Source: Ensifer oleiphilus
Lineage (GTDB): Bacteria > Pseudomonadota > Alphaproteobacteria > Rhizobiales > Rhizobiaceae
Assembly (NCBI RefSeq): GCF_013371465.1
Contig: NZ_JABWDU010000002.1
Location: 599,666 to 663,665 of the forward strand
Direction: 5' to 3'
DNA: 64,000 bases
The notes beneath the pieces are model-generated. The model did not search any database, had not been told where the DNA came from, and worked only from the letters and a program-made list of their open reading frames with translations. The translations under genes and the position numbers were made by a program. This document shows positions 1-8,784 of the stretch, piece after piece. Each line of letters starts with the position of its first letter. The stretch's first letter is position 1.

Positions 1-1
1 G

Positions 2-955
2 ATTGAAACCCGCTGCGAACGCGGCGCCGAGATCGCGCGCCGCATGCGCTTTTCCGAGCCGGTCGCCAAAGCCATCCTCGATCTCGACGAGCATTGGGAC
101 GGTCGCGGCCAGCCGCTCGGGCGCAAGGGCGCGGAGATCTCGCCGCTGGCGCGCATTGCGCTTCTGGCCCAGGTCGTCGATGTCTTCTACATCACCTCCG
201 GCCGCAAGGCCGCCTGTCGCGAAGTTCGCCGTCGCGCCGGAAAATGGTTCGATCCGCATCTGGCTTCGGTCTTCGAAGACATCGCGGCTGACCCCGATCT
301 CTGGTCGGCGCTGCAGGATCCACAGCTCGATAGCCGCGTCTTTGCGCTCGAGCCCGCCGGGTTTTCGCAGGCTGTGGACGAGGACCTGCTCGACGACATC
401 GCCGACGGCTTCGCCCAGGTCATCGACGCCAAGAGCCCGTTTACCAGCGGCCACAGCAAGCGCGTGGCGCTCTTTGCCGATCTGATCGCGACGGAACTCG
501 GCTTCAGCCGCGCACGCAAACGCTGGCTGGTGCGCGGCGCATTGCTGCACGACATCGGCAAGCTCGGCGTTTCCAACGAGGTCCTGGACAAGCCCGCCAA
601 GCTCGACCCGCAGGAATGGGCGGCGATGAAGAGCCACCCCGACCTCGGCGCGGGCATCCTGGAGCGGATCGACGCCTTTCGAAGGCTCGCGACAATCGCC
701 CGCAATCATCATGAGAAGCTCGACGGCAGCGGCTACCCACAGGGCCTGTCGGGCGGCGAACTCGACCTCGAAACGCGCATCGTCACGGTCGCCGATATCT
801 TCGACGCCCTGACGGCCGACCGGCCCTACCGCGCCGCCATGCCGGCCTCAAAGGCGCTGGCGATCATGGCAGCCGATGTCGGGGTCGGCCTCGACCCCGC
901 CTGTTACGACGCCTTGACGCGCGCTCTGCAGGGCCTGGAAGCCAAGGCCGCCTAG
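2..955 (+). CDS. HD-GYP domain protein, probable cyclic-di-GMP phosphodiesterase (5' end outside window)
   Basis: The frame is open to the left edge, so the N-terminus is missing; 317 residues are visible. The second half is a full HD-GYP domain: HDIGK, then the HHEKLDGSGYP signature, then ADIFDALTADRPYR. This family is known to hydrolyse cyclic di-GMP through a two- or three-metal centre. The first ~100 visible residues end an earlier, degenerate HD-type domain: DEHWDGRGQPLG resembles the HHExxDGxGYP loop but lacks the paired histidines. A tandem degenerate plus intact arrangement is therefore likely. No sensor domain is visible, but one could lie upstream. The gene ends about 75 bp before a convergent VOC gene. 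Family assignment is firm; substrate is inferred. Confidence 0.9.
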   Translation: METRCERGAEIARRMRFSEPVAKAILDLDEHWDGRGQPLGRKGAEISPLARIALLAQVVDVFYITSGRKAACREVRRRAGKWFDPHLASVFEDIAADPDLWSALQDPQLDSRVFALEPAGFSQAVDEDLLDDIADGFAQVIDAKSPFTSGHSKRVALFADLIATELGFSRARKRWLVRGALLHDIGKLGVSNEVLDKPAKLDPQEWAAMKSHPDLGAGILERIDAFRRLATIARNHHEKLDGSGYPQGLSGGELDLETRIVTVADIFDALTADRPYRAAMPASKALAIMAADVGVGLDPACYDALTRALQGLEAKAA

Positions 956-1029
956 CGCCACGAACATATGCAAAAACAAAGCGCTACGACGCCTTCGCGA
1001 CTCACTTTGCGAACGGCGGACCTTGACCC

Positions 1030-1404
1030 TTAGAGGCTTTGTACCCCGCTGCGACGCCCGCGAAGGCCGATGCAATTGCCCCAGGGGTCGCGGACCTGAC
1101 ACATCCAAAACTCGTCCTCGATCGCCAGCGGACCGCGATAGAGCGGTGCGCCCAGATCGTTGAAATGGGCAAGCGCCCGGTCGAAATCCTCGACCTGCCA
1201 ATAGACGACCGTACCGGCCGCGCCGCTTGCCACCTTCTCATCCGCCGGCACGATTTCCAGATGGGTCGAGCCAATCTTCAGATAGTCGAAATCGAAAGCC
1301 TCCAGCCGGCGCCGTTCGGCGCTCGGGAAGGCACGCTGGTACCAGGAAAGCCCCGCCTCCACATCGGCGACATGCACCAGAACGGCAGACACGAATACAG
1401 TCAT
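1030..1404 (-). CDS. VOC (glyoxalase/bleomycin-resistance fold) family protein
   Basis: A 124-residue protein with the paired beta-alpha-beta-beta-beta pattern of the vicinal-oxygen-chelate superfamily: HVADVEAGLSWYQRAFP in the first module, then FWMCQVRDPWGNCIGL, the usual C-terminal strand with DPxGN. The substrate is unknown; members include glyoxalases, dioxygenases and antibiotic-binding proteins. I chose the third of three closely spaced in-frame ATGs (1419, 1410, 1404) because an AGGA ribosome-binding site lies about 6 bases before it. Longer starts remain possible, and the frame is open to 1488. It stands alone between the HD-GYP gene and a monooxygenase gene. Confidence 0.8.
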   Translation of the reverse strand: MTVFVSAVLVHVADVEAGLSWYQRAFPSAERRRLEAFDFDYLKIGSTHLEIVPADEKVASGAAGTVVYWQVEDFDRALAHFNDLGAPLYRGPLAIEDEFWMCQVRDPWGNCIGLRGRRSGVQSL

Positions 1405-1609
1405 GGGCATCCTCGTCATGGGGCGAATCGAGCCGTACGGCCTCGTCGAAAGAGGCGGCCTTATACAGCCTGGATGCGCCGCCCCCAAAGCATTTCAGCC
1501 GACACTGCCCAACCTCTCCGGGCAAGGACATGGGTAAGGCGAAGGACAAGGGAGGCAAGCAGACGTGCCAGACAGGCGCCCTCGTGAATGTGGCCTGAGG
1601 CGGGGTGCG

Positions 1610-2890
1610 TCAGGCCCGCACCGGCACCGCCGCTGCCACGCTCGACCGATGACCTTCGTCCTTAACACGCGCCCAGTCGCACTCCTTCAGCCCCGCGGCC
1701 GCGAAGGGATCGATCAGTGTGCCCGACACGATCGATGCCAGCAGCGCCGGCGCCGGCGGGATGCGGGCGATCGTCGCCACCAGCCGGTCGCGCAGCCAGG
1801 CAAGGGCTGTCGAATCCGACTGGTAGAAGGGGGTGAAGGCGAGAGACAGCATCTGGAATAGCGCCATATGGTTGCGCCGTGCCCGGCCATAGGCGGCAAG
1901 GGCTGCGTCGATGTCATCGGTGCGCGACAGAGCATGGGCAAGCGTCGCCGCATCGATCAACGCCATGTTGGCGCCCTGCCCCAGTTGCGGGCTGGTCGAA
2001 TGCGCGCTGTCGCCGACAAAGGCGACGCGGCCCGATGCCGGCGGGCGCATGGTGCGGTGGGCATAGCGCGCCAGCGTCAACTGCTCCCAATCGTCGATCT
2101 GGTCGAGCAAGGGCGCACACTCAGGCCAGTAACCGCGAATGCTTGCCTTCCACCTGTCGAGGCCCGCGCGCTTGACGGCGTCGGCATCGCCGACCTTGAC
2201 GCTCCAGAAGAAGGCGACGCGGTCGCGTTCCGCAGGCCGCGCCCGCCCCGCCGGCAGGATGCCGATCATCACCTTGGCGCGGTCATAGCGCTGCGTCAGC
2301 GCGTTTGCATCATGGGCGAGACCGTCGCTGTCGAGCGTCGCCCAGAAGGCGCCATAGGCAAGTTCGCGCACGCCCGGCGCCGTCGCTGCCCCGGCCGCTA
2401 TGGTCGAGCGCGCGCCGGTCGCATCGATGACGAGGTCATAGCGTCCTACCTCCTGGCCGGCGACATCCAGCAGCAACGCCTTTTGCCCCGAGGTGGTCGC
2501 CGCGGTCAGCGTCACCCGCGTGCGGATGGGAATACCCGCCGCAACGACGGCATCGTGCAACACGCCGAACAAGGCCGCCCGCTGCACGGCCAGCCCGAAG
2601 CGGCCGCCGGCAAGCGCATCGTAACGCACATCGAGGACGGTCCGGCCGGATTTCGCGTCCGCGCCATAAAGCCGGTCGATCCGGCTGCCGAGCGACAGTA
2701 TCGGCTGCAACAGATCAAGCGCACTCAAGACCGTCAGGCCGGTCGGCTGGAGCATCAATCCGGAACCAACCGGTGACGCCTCACCGAAACGCTCGAGGAT
2801 CTCCACCCGATGGCCTTGCCGCGACAGCATCAGCGCCGCCGCAAGCCCCGCCGGGCCGGCACCCGCAATGCCGATAGTCAGTGTCTTCAT
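1610..2890 (-). CDS. FAD-dependent monooxygenase (PHBH/UbiH-like)
   Basis: A 426-residue flavoprotein of the aromatic-hydroxylase group. The N-terminus carries the Rossmann dinucleotide motif GAGPAG at residues 10-15. The C-terminal half has the second FAD motif GDSAHSTSPQLGQGANMALIDA, diagnostic of p-hydroxybenzoate-hydroxylase-like enzymes that use NAD(P)H and O2 to hydroxylate a substrate. The start at 2890 is set by GAGG a few bases upstream and by the position of the FAD motif; an upstream ATG at 2941 would add a tail without homology. It appears monocistronic and faces a repeat-rich 390 bp gap. The substrate cannot be told from sequence. Confidence 0.88.
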   Translation of the reverse strand: MKTLTIGIAGAGPAGLAAALMLSRQGHRVEILERFGEASPVGSGLMLQPTGLTVLSALDLLQPILSLGSRIDRLYGADAKSGRTVLDVRYDALAGGRFGLAVQRAALFGVLHDAVVAAGIPIRTRVTLTAATTSGQKALLLDVAGQEVGRYDLVIDATGARSTIAAGAATAPGVRELAYGAFWATLDSDGLAHDANALTQRYDRAKVMIGILPAGRARPAERDRVAFFWSVKVGDADAVKRAGLDRWKASIRGYWPECAPLLDQIDDWEQLTLARYAHRTMRPPASGRVAFVGDSAHSTSPQLGQGANMALIDAATLAHALSRTDDIDAALAAYGRARRNHMALFQMLSLAFTPFYQSDSTALAWLRDRLVATIARIPPAPALLASIVSGTLIDPFAAAGLKECDWARVKDEGHRSSVAAAVPVRA

Positions 2891-3052
2891 GATCCCTCGG
2901 AATGGTGCGCGATCGAAGCGCTGCGTCTGTCTTCTCGGCAAACTATAAGGAAAATCATAGCGCTACGGCAAGATCGCTGCGCCGAGGCATGGCGTCGCGC
3001 GTGGCGCGGCCAACGCTGCGGGACGCAACCGCCCCTCATCCGCCTGCCGGCA

Positions 3053-3079
3053 CCTTCTCCCCGCCTGACGGGGAGAAGG
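3053..3079. repeat. Rhizobial intergenic palindrome, family 3, copy 1
   Basis: Perfect 10-bp arms CCTTCTCCCC and GGGGAGAAGG around a 7-base loop. Close kin occur at 3174 and 27525. The shape and composition resemble RIME-type mosaic elements known from Rhizobium and Sinorhizobium; the exact family is not verified. Confidence 0.65.
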
Positions 3080-3173
3080 ACCATCGCGGCATGCTTTCGC
3101 CCCACGACAGCGTACCTCGGTGACACCGCTCCTTGACGATTGATGCGAGCGACGGTGCCACCGTATCGCTCGT

Positions 3174-3219
3174 CCCCTCTCCCCGCCTGCGGGGAGAGGG
3201 TTAGGGTTAGGGTGAGGGG
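3174..3219. repeat. Rhizobial intergenic palindrome, family 3, copy 2
   Basis: Perfect 10-bp arms CCCTCTCCCC (3175-3184) and GGGGAGAGGG (3191-3200), then a TTAGGG-rich tail ending in GTGAGGGG. The same palindrome and tail recur at 27525-27565, 24 kb away, with one TTAGGG unit fewer. Confidence 0.7.
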
Positions 3220-3281
3220 CAGGCCACACCCTAAGCTTGGACGGTAAAACGGCCCCTCACGCAGACCAGTTCAACGCGCCC

Positions 3282-3686
3282 TCACGACGCCGCGTCATAT
3301 ACCTCGCGGGCCGAACGGATGGCCCCATGGTTGGCAAGCGACCAGTCGACAAAATGCTTCAGCAGTCCCAGCAGCGAGCGCCCGAGATCGGTCAGCGCAT
3401 ATTCCACGCTCGGCGGCTGCGTCGGGAACACCGTGCGGCTGATATAGCCGTCGCGCTGCAGGTCGCGTAGCGTCTGCGTCAGCATGCGCTGTGAAATATC
3501 GGGGATCAGCCTTCGCAGTTCCGAAAACCGCAAGGCGCCGTCAGCGAGCGACAGGATCATCAGCGAATTCCACTTGCCGCCTATATTGTCCATGACATCG
3601 CGCACCGGGCAGTTTTCGACATCCATCGGCACGCCGCAGACCATCGCCACGCGTTTGCCCTTCACATCACCGGTCAGCTTGTTCAT
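3282..3686 (-). CDS. HxlR-family winged-helix transcriptional regulator
   Basis: A 134-residue HxlR protein. The signature start [16 protein letters not shown] (Cys26) leads into the winged helix: [33 protein letters not shown]. In characterised relatives (YodB, QorR, HypR) the cysteine in this N-terminal position senses quinones, diamide or other electrophiles; a second cysteine, Cys17, is also present here. The gene is divergent from an NmrA-type NAD(P)-dependent reductase, with 162 bp between the starts. That matches the known regulator and quinone-reductase pairing, so redox-controlled repression of the neighbour is likely. This is inferred from family and context. Confidence 0.9.
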   Translation of the reverse strand: MNKLTGDVKGKRVAMVCGVPMDVENCPVRDVMDNIGGKWNSLMILSLADGALRFSELRRLIPDISQRMLTQTLRDLQRDGYISRTVFPTQPPSVEYALTDLGRSLLGLLKHFVDWSLANHGAIRSAREVYDAAS

Positions 3687-3848
3687 GTGACGGTACCCTT
3701 TTTGTAACCACAGCAGGAAAAACTGCCTCCTTTACAGCTCTTACCAGATTACTAGATTAGAGCAACTCTCAAAAAGAGACCAACGCCGGCAGACCCGCTT
3801 TCCCTCCCGAAGCCGATCGGCTGGCACCACAGAGAAAAAGGAAAAACC

Positions 3849-4736
3849 ATGTCCGATACACTGCTCGTGACCGGAGCCACCGGCCAGCTCGGCAAGCTCG
3901 TGCTCGATGCGCTGATCGCATCCGGCAAGGTCGAGCCGGCCAACATCATAGCCACCAGCCGCGACACGGCCAAGCTGTCCGACTATATCGGCAAGGGCGT
4001 ACAGGCACGCGTTGCCGACTTCGACGATCCGGGCTCCCTCGACAAGGCCTTTGCCGGCGCCGACCGCATCCTGATCATCTCCACCGACGCGCTCGACCAG
4101 CCGGGCAAGCGCCTGCGTCAACACCTGGCCGCCGTCGAGGCCGCGAAGAAAGCCGGCGCCAAGCACATCCTCTACACCTCGATGCCGAACCCGGAAACGT
4201 CGGTCATCCCGTTTGCGCCCGATCATCTCGGCACCGAGAACGCCATCAAGGCAACCGGCATCCCCTACACGATCCTGCGCAACGGCTGGTACATGGAGAA
4301 CCTGTTCATGGCGCTGCCGCATGCGCTTGAAACCGGACAGTGGTACTCGTCCTCGGGCCAGGGCCGCCTCGCCCACCTCGCCCGCGCCGACGCGGCAAAG
4401 GCCGCAGCTGCGGCACTCCTTTCCGCCGGCATCGAAAGCCGCACCTTCACCTTGACCGGCCCGGAGCTGCGCTCGACCGACGAGATCGCCGCGCTCGTCT
4501 CCAAGACCGCAGGCAAGCCGCTCGACGTCGTGCACATTTCCGACGACGCGCTGGCTGGCGGCTTGAAGGGCGCGGGCCTGCCCGACTTCCTCATCCCGAT
4601 CGTCGTCTCCTTCGACGCCAACACCCGCGAGGGCCATATCGACATGGTGACAAGCGACGTGACGGCCCTGACCGGCACCACGCCACTGCCGCTCACCGCT
4701 TTCCTCGACGCCAGCAGGGCAAGGCTTGCCGGCTGA
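3849..4736 (+). CDS. NmrA/QorB-like NAD(P)-dependent oxidoreductase (atypical SDR)
   Basis: A 295-residue atypical short-chain reductase. Residues ~5-14 read LVTGATGQLG, the GxxGxxG dinucleotide motif; the rest follows the NmrA/TMR-like family (YTSMPNPETS, then ENAIKATGIPYTILRNGWYMEN). Relatives such as QorB act as NAD(P)H:quinone oxidoreductases. The start has a good ribosome-binding site (AAGGAAAAACC before ATG). Its divergent HxlR regulator supports a role in quinone or electrophile detoxification. It is followed by a small GC-rich hairpin. Confidence 0.88.
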   Translation: MSDTLLVTGATGQLGKLVLDALIASGKVEPANIIATSRDTAKLSDYIGKGVQARVADFDDPGSLDKAFAGADRILIISTDALDQPGKRLRQHLAAVEAAKKAGAKHILYTSMPNPETSVIPFAPDHLGTENAIKATGIPYTILRNGWYMENLFMALPHALETGQWYSSSGQGRLAHLARADAAKAAAAALLSAGIESRTFTLTGPELRSTDEIAALVSKTAGKPLDVVHISDDALAGGLKGAGLPDFLIPIVVSFDANTREGHIDMVTSDVTALTGTTPLPLTAFLDASRARLAG

Positions 4737-4761
4737 TTGGCACCCATAAAACCGAAGTGGG

Positions 4762-4780
4762 CCCGGCCGAACGCGCCGGG
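4762..4780 (+). terminator. Possible terminator after the NmrA-like gene
   Basis: Stem CCCGGC / GCCGGG with a 7-base loop, 26 bases after the stop codon, followed by a loosely T-rich stretch (TTCATTGTTT). Weak as an intrinsic terminator. Confidence 0.35.
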
Positions 4781-4948
4781 TTCATTGTTTGCGGCGAAGT
4801 CCGCAAACGAGTGTTTCAGGTCTGCCCGCCCTGCCAACGACCGGTCGGGATCTTGAACCGGGAATAATGTCTTCCTTTATGTTCTTGTTATGTTCACGAG
4901 AACGCGATATAGATCCCCACAGTTCCGCAACCGGAAAATGGGGAGATC

Positions 4949-5332
4949 ATGACCGTTTACATGACCGTTGGCGCATTGGATTCCGACAAGTCCAATTGCT
5001 TCTATGACGCAGCCTTGGCGACCATCGGCTGGAGCAAGCACACGGATTTTCCCGGCTGGCGCGCTTACTCCGAAGGGGGAGCAGGCATAGGTCCTGTCCT
5101 TTGGGTCTGCAAACCCTTCAACGGCGAACCGGCAAGTGCCGGAAATGGCGCCATGGTCGGCTTCATGGTCAAATCCCGTGGAGAGGTGGATGCCTTCTAC
5201 GAAGCGGCCATGGCCCATGGGGGAACGGATGAAGGCGCCCCTGCCGCGCGCCCACATTACGGGCCTACGTGGTACGCCGCCTACATGCGCGACCCCTCGG
5301 GAAACAAGATCTCCGTCGTCCACAACGATTAA
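4949..5332 (+). CDS. VOC family protein
   Basis: A 127-residue VOC-fold protein. The first module begins MTVGALDSDKSNCFYDAAL; the last strand reads YAAYMRDPSGNKISVVHN, the common DPxGN ending. It resembles stand-alone glyoxalase-like proteins whose substrates are unknown. The start follows GGGAGATC. A ~100 bp dispersed repeat begins directly at its stop codon. Confidence 0.82.
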   Translation: MTVYMTVGALDSDKSNCFYDAALATIGWSKHTDFPGWRAYSEGGAGIGPVLWVCKPFNGEPASAGNGAMVGFMVKSRGEVDAFYEAAMAHGGTDEGAPAARPHYGPTWYAAYMRDPSGNKISVVHND

Positions 5333-5432
5333 AGCGCGTCGCGATCTGTCAGTTTCGCTTGGCGCTTTAAGTCCTTGTTTTCACGCATGTCCCGCAAAAC
5401 CGCGGAACACTTTTGCGCGACATGCTTTGGTG
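5333..5432 (-). repeat. About 100-bp intergenic repeat, family 1, copy 1
   Basis: Reverse complement matches the element at 42932-43033 over nearly its whole length: shared CATGTCGCG, AAAAGTGTTCCGCGGTTTTGC, GCGTGAAAACAAG, GATCGCGACGCGCT. A third copy is at 16783-16877. It begins immediately at the VOC stop codon. Confidence 0.8.
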
Positions 5433-5538
5433 TCACCCGGTTCGCGAAACGTCCGAAAACCGTGATGCGGCACGCTTGAGGCAGACGGTGCGAAACGACC
5501 GCAACGTTCCGTCGGGCCTGCGGAGCTTGCCTCGTCAG

Positions 5539-6753
5539 CTATCGTGCGGCCTCGACCGGTGCCACGTCTCCCCGCACCGCGATCTCGGCCAGGGCAAGTG
5601 CGCTGATGCCGGCAACGAAGAAGCCGGCCGACAGGTTCAGCGTCGTACCGTCGTAGAAGGCGCCCATCGCGATCGCGAACAGGGTCGCCACAAGGCTGGA
5701 GCCGGAGGCGATCAACGATGCGCCCAGCCCCGCGACCTGGCCAAGCGAGCGCATGGCCATGGCGTTCAAGTTTCCGAAGAGCACCCCGATCGCAAAGAAC
5801 GCCGCAAAGCCGAGCACCATCAGCACAGCCAGGGGCGGCCGTCCGCCCCAGGAAGCGGATACCGCCAGCATGACCAGCCCGGCTGCCGCCAAGCCGAGAA
5901 AGCCATAGCGCGCCATCGTCTCAGCCCCAAAGCGCTGCACGAGCTTCGCGTTGAGGAACGAGGCAAGCCCGACGCCCGTGGCGAGCATCGCGAAGTACAA
6001 CGGGAAGGTCTGGCCGATGCCATAGGCATCGAAGAACAGGTCGGCGGCGGTGCTGAGATAGAGGAGCTGCGCCCCGAAGACGAGCCCGGTCGCCACGATC
6101 AGCAGCGTCACACGCCGGTTCGACAGGATGCGCCGCCCGTTCAGCAGGAGAAGCCTCGGACGAAAGGGAATGCGTTTGGCTGGCGGCAGCGTTTCCGGCT
6201 GCCGCAGCACCAGCCACAGCCCGAGAAGGCCTGCCACAGCGAGATAGACGGCAAAGACACTGCGCCAGCCGCCGACGGCGATGATGCCCTGCGCCAAAGC
6301 CGGAGCCAGCATCGGCACGAGAATGAAGAGCGTGAACATGAACGACATGACGCGGGCCATCGCATCGCCCTCGAATTGGTCGCGGATCATGGCGCGCGTG
6401 GCGATCTTCGGCCCGGAAACACCGACCCCCTGCAGCAACCGGCCAAGAATGACCATCTCGAGAGAGCCCGCCACCATGGCGATGATCGTTCCGAGCGCGT
6501 AGACGCCAAGGCCGAGAACGAGCGCCTTCTTTCGCCCCATAGCGTCGGAGAGCGGCCCCAGCAGCAACTCCCCGAACGCCATGCCGAGGATGAAGAGCGA
6601 AATGATGTGCTGGGTGGAAAGCGGCGGCGCGACGCCGACATCGGCGCCGATCTGGCGCAAGCCCGGCAACAGCGCATCGATGCTGATGGAGGTGAGCGAG
6701 GTCAGAAGGGCATAGAGCGCGATGCGCTCACGGAAACTGGTCTGAGATGTCAT
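5539..6753 (-). CDS. MFS drug-resistance transporter, Bcr/CflA type
   Basis: A 404-residue major-facilitator permease with about twelve hydrophobic segments. It shows the Bcr/CflA features: STQHIISLFILGMAFGELLLGPLSDAMGRKKAL (motif A region between TM2 and TM3) and the early conserved LLPGLRQIGADV. Relatives export bicyclomycin, chloramphenicol or sulfonamides in exchange for protons. The ATG at 6753 is chosen; a GTG at 6762 would add three residues, and neither has a strong ribosome-binding site. The next gene on the same strand lies 92 bp downstream of nothing shared, so operon structure is unclear. Confidence 0.87.
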   Translation of the reverse strand: MTSQTSFRERIALYALLTSLTSISIDALLPGLRQIGADVGVAPPLSTQHIISLFILGMAFGELLLGPLSDAMGRKKALVLGLGVYALGTIIAMVAGSLEMVILGRLLQGVGVSGPKIATRAMIRDQFEGDAMARVMSFMFTLFILVPMLAPALAQGIIAVGGWRSVFAVYLAVAGLLGLWLVLRQPETLPPAKRIPFRPRLLLLNGRRILSNRRVTLLIVATGLVFGAQLLYLSTAADLFFDAYGIGQTFPLYFAMLATGVGLASFLNAKLVQRFGAETMARYGFLGLAAAGLVMLAVSASWGGRPPLAVLMVLGFAAFFAIGVLFGNLNAMAMRSLGQVAGLGASLIASGSSLVATLFAIAMGAFYDGTTLNLSAGFFVAGISALALAEIAVRGDVAPVEAAR

Positions 6754-6845
6754 TGGCAGCACATGTTGGAAAAGATTGGCTCAACCTATAGCAGTCTTGA
6801 CGCGAATGTCTGCGGTGGAAATTCTCGTGAAAATTCAGAGAAACG

Positions 6846-7469
6846 TCAGCACGTCAGGTGTGCAGCATCCGCCAGGCAGAGTACCGCCCGATTGCGGAAG
6901 AAGTCGTCCTGGCGCAGATGCGTGATGCTTCCCGATTTTGCCGGAAAGCTCAGGAAACCGCAGGCATCGATCGGCACCTTCATCCAGGCGGCCAGCACCA
7001 GCGTCAGCGTGAAGCCATGGGTAACGATGATCTGCGTCTCACACGGCCGCTCGATGATCGCGCTGATGCAAGGGTAGACGCGGGCTGCCACCTGGCGCCG
7101 GGTTTCCGCGCCATCGATCCCGCAGGAAAAATCGAGCCGGTTGTCGTCCGGCGCCGGGATATAGCGTGCGTCAAGCCACGCCTGGGGTTTTCCGCCCGCC
7201 ACGCCATAGCTGATTTCCCGAAGATCGGCCGTCTCGGCCACCGGCCGTTGGAACCGTTTTCCAATTGCAGCCGCCGTCTGCGAAGCCCGACGAAGATCCG
7301 AGCTGTGGATCTCCACCTCTTTGCCGCCGACGAGAGCCAGCAGCCGCTCGGCCGTCGCCGCCGCATCCTCTTGGCCCCGCGCCGTCAGGTCGGTGTCGTA
7401 CCAGCCTCCCACCCTATCCTCTTCGTGATGGATGGATTGCGTGTGGGTAACGACGAAAATGTCTTTCAT
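6846..7469 (-). CDS. Histidine phosphatase superfamily protein with altered RHG motif
   Basis: A 207-residue phosphoglycerate-mutase-like protein. The usual N-terminal RHG(E/Q) reads VVTHTQSIHHEEDRVGGWYDT: the catalytic His is kept but the preceding Arg is Thr. Other parts of the active site are present: HSSDLRRASQTA with its Arg, and the second catalytic His in IIVTHGFTLTL. Loss of the RHG arginine would weaken phosphate binding, so activity may be low or directed at another substrate. The start at 7469 places the motif near residue 8 as usual; the 7517 alternative adds an unconserved tail. Confidence 0.8.
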   Translation of the reverse strand: MKDIFVVTHTQSIHHEEDRVGGWYDTDLTARGQEDAAATAERLLALVGGKEVEIHSSDLRRASQTAAAIGKRFQRPVAETADLREISYGVAGGKPQAWLDARYIPAPDDNRLDFSCGIDGAETRRQVAARVYPCISAIIERPCETQIIVTHGFTLTLVLAAWMKVPIDACGFLSFPAKSGSITHLRQDDFFRNRAVLCLADAAHLTC

Positions 7470-7570
7470 GCCGGCACTTTCGTGAAGGTTGGCACGCAAA
7501 GGGTGCCGGCCGCACACGAACCGGCGCCGCGTTCAACAGCCGCGCCGGGCGTCGCGCCGCTGTGTTTTGC

Positions 7571-8323
7571 TTACACCGTCTGCCCGCAGGCGCGGCGGAA
7601 CCGACGTACGCTCTCGGCCATGCCGTATTCCAGCGCATCGGCCGTCAGCCCGTGGCCGATAGACACTTCGGCAAGGTTCGGGATGTGTTTGGCGAGCAGC
7701 GGCAGGTTGGCGACCGTCAGGTCGTGGCCGGCATTGACCTCGAGCCCGAGGCTGGCGGCGATTTCTGCCGTTCGCCCAAGTGCGGCGGCAATCGTCTCCG
7801 CCTTTTCCGGGTCGTCATAGCAGCCGCCATAGGGGCCGGTGTAAAGCTCGATGCGGTCGGCACCGGTTTCCTTGGCGATGCGCAGCGCTTCCGTGTCCTC
7901 GTCGCCATCGGCAAACAGCGAAACGCGGAATCCCTTCTTCTTCAGCCTGCCGACGACGCTGCCGAGCAGGTTGTGGTTCTTGCGGAAGTCCCAACCATGG
8001 TCGGAAGTCGCCTGCGCCGGATCGTCTGGCACCAGCGTCACCTGTTCCGGCTCATGGGTCTCGACGAGGCGCAGAAACTCCTCGTTCGGGTAGCCTTCCA
8101 TGTTGAACTCGGTCTCGGAAAACTCGTCGTCGATGAGATCGCGGATCGGCTGTAGGTCGGAAAAGCGCACATGGCGCTGGTCGGGGCGCGGATGCACCGT
8201 CAGCCCGCTTGCGCCGGCTTCAAGAGCAATGCGGCCGAGCGCAGTAACGGACGGCCAGGGAAGATCGCGCCGGTTGCGCAGCATGGCAACGGCATTCAGA
8301 TTCACGGACAGTTTTGCGGGCAT
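7571..8323 (-). CDS. pdxJ: Pyridoxine 5'-phosphate synthase
   Basis: A 250-residue PdxJ that condenses 1-deoxyxylulose-5-phosphate with 3-amino-1-hydroxyacetone-1-phosphate to pyridoxine 5'-phosphate, the ring-closing step of vitamin B6 synthesis, in the cytosol. Landmarks: [15 protein letters not shown] at the start, [33 protein letters not shown], the ELYTGPY segment, [15 protein letters not shown] and [13 protein letters not shown]. Length is a little above the E. coli enzyme. No other B6 gene is nearby. Confidence 0.97.
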   Translation of the reverse strand: MPAKLSVNLNAVAMLRNRRDLPWPSVTALGRIALEAGASGLTVHPRPDQRHVRFSDLQPIRDLIDDEFSETEFNMEGYPNEEFLRLVETHEPEQVTLVPDDPAQATSDHGWDFRKNHNLLGSVVGRLKKKGFRVSLFADGDEDTEALRIAKETGADRIELYTGPYGGCYDDPEKAETIAAALGRTAEIAASLGLEVNAGHDLTVANLPLLAKHIPNLAEVSIGHGLTADALEYGMAESVRRFRRACGQTV

Positions 8324-8784
8324 GTCGGAACTTTCCAGAGGCGGGCAATGTCAACGCAATCTTCTACTGCATAATTGCAAAAACCGAAAACGGTTTGAGG
8401 TCAAGATTATGCAGCAATTCCAAAGAGTACGTCCGCCGACGAAACGCGGCTCCCGGCGTCGCTTGAATGCCGGCCATGTCTTGACGAAACCTTGACATTA
8501 GTAGGTCCTAACATGCAGCCAGACCCATGGGGTTCGTCGGTCAAGGCACTCAACCGGTATGGTTCCCGGCGATGCCGGGCCGCAAATATAGTACCGCTAC
8601 GTTGTGCCACAGGGAGATGGTCGCAATTCTTGCTTTTATTTCAGATAAAACTCAAGTTTGGCGCCTGGCACTCCTGACAACAGCCTTTTTTGAGCATAAT
8701 TTCCGAATCACATCGAATGGCCATAGTCTGCCCTTCGATCACCTTCATAAAGTTTCGCAGCGAATGAATCTGGAGCAACAACCG
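8324..8784. other. Gene-free gap with one family-2 repeat
   Basis: Stretch of 461 bases between the divergent pdxJ start and the next gene. It holds the repeat at 8365-8425 and, presumably, both promoters. The downstream frame is open from 8527, but that upstream part has no conserved-looking residues and I treat it as untranslated. Confidence 0.55.
8365..8425. repeat. TGCATAATT...ATTATGCAGCA inverted repeat, family 2, copy 1
   Basis: Imperfect hairpin: CTGCATAATT (8367-8376) pairs with ATTATGCAG (8406-8414) around an inner CCGAAAACGG-type stem. Related copies are at 10191-10260 and 58339-58410. Confidence 0.6.

Larger units (their letters stand above)
2891..3281. other. Gene-free gap holding two palindromic repeats
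   Basis: Stretch of 391 bases between the monooxygenase start and the HxlR stop. I see no credible ORF. It holds two GC-rich palindromes of the same family, listed separately (3053-3079 and 3174-3219), and presumably the monooxygenase promoter. Confidence 0.6.

Noticed and set aside
5413-7077. 554-codon + strand frame
   Set aside because: Antisense to the Bcr/CflA exporter; composition is shadow-like and no motif is visible.
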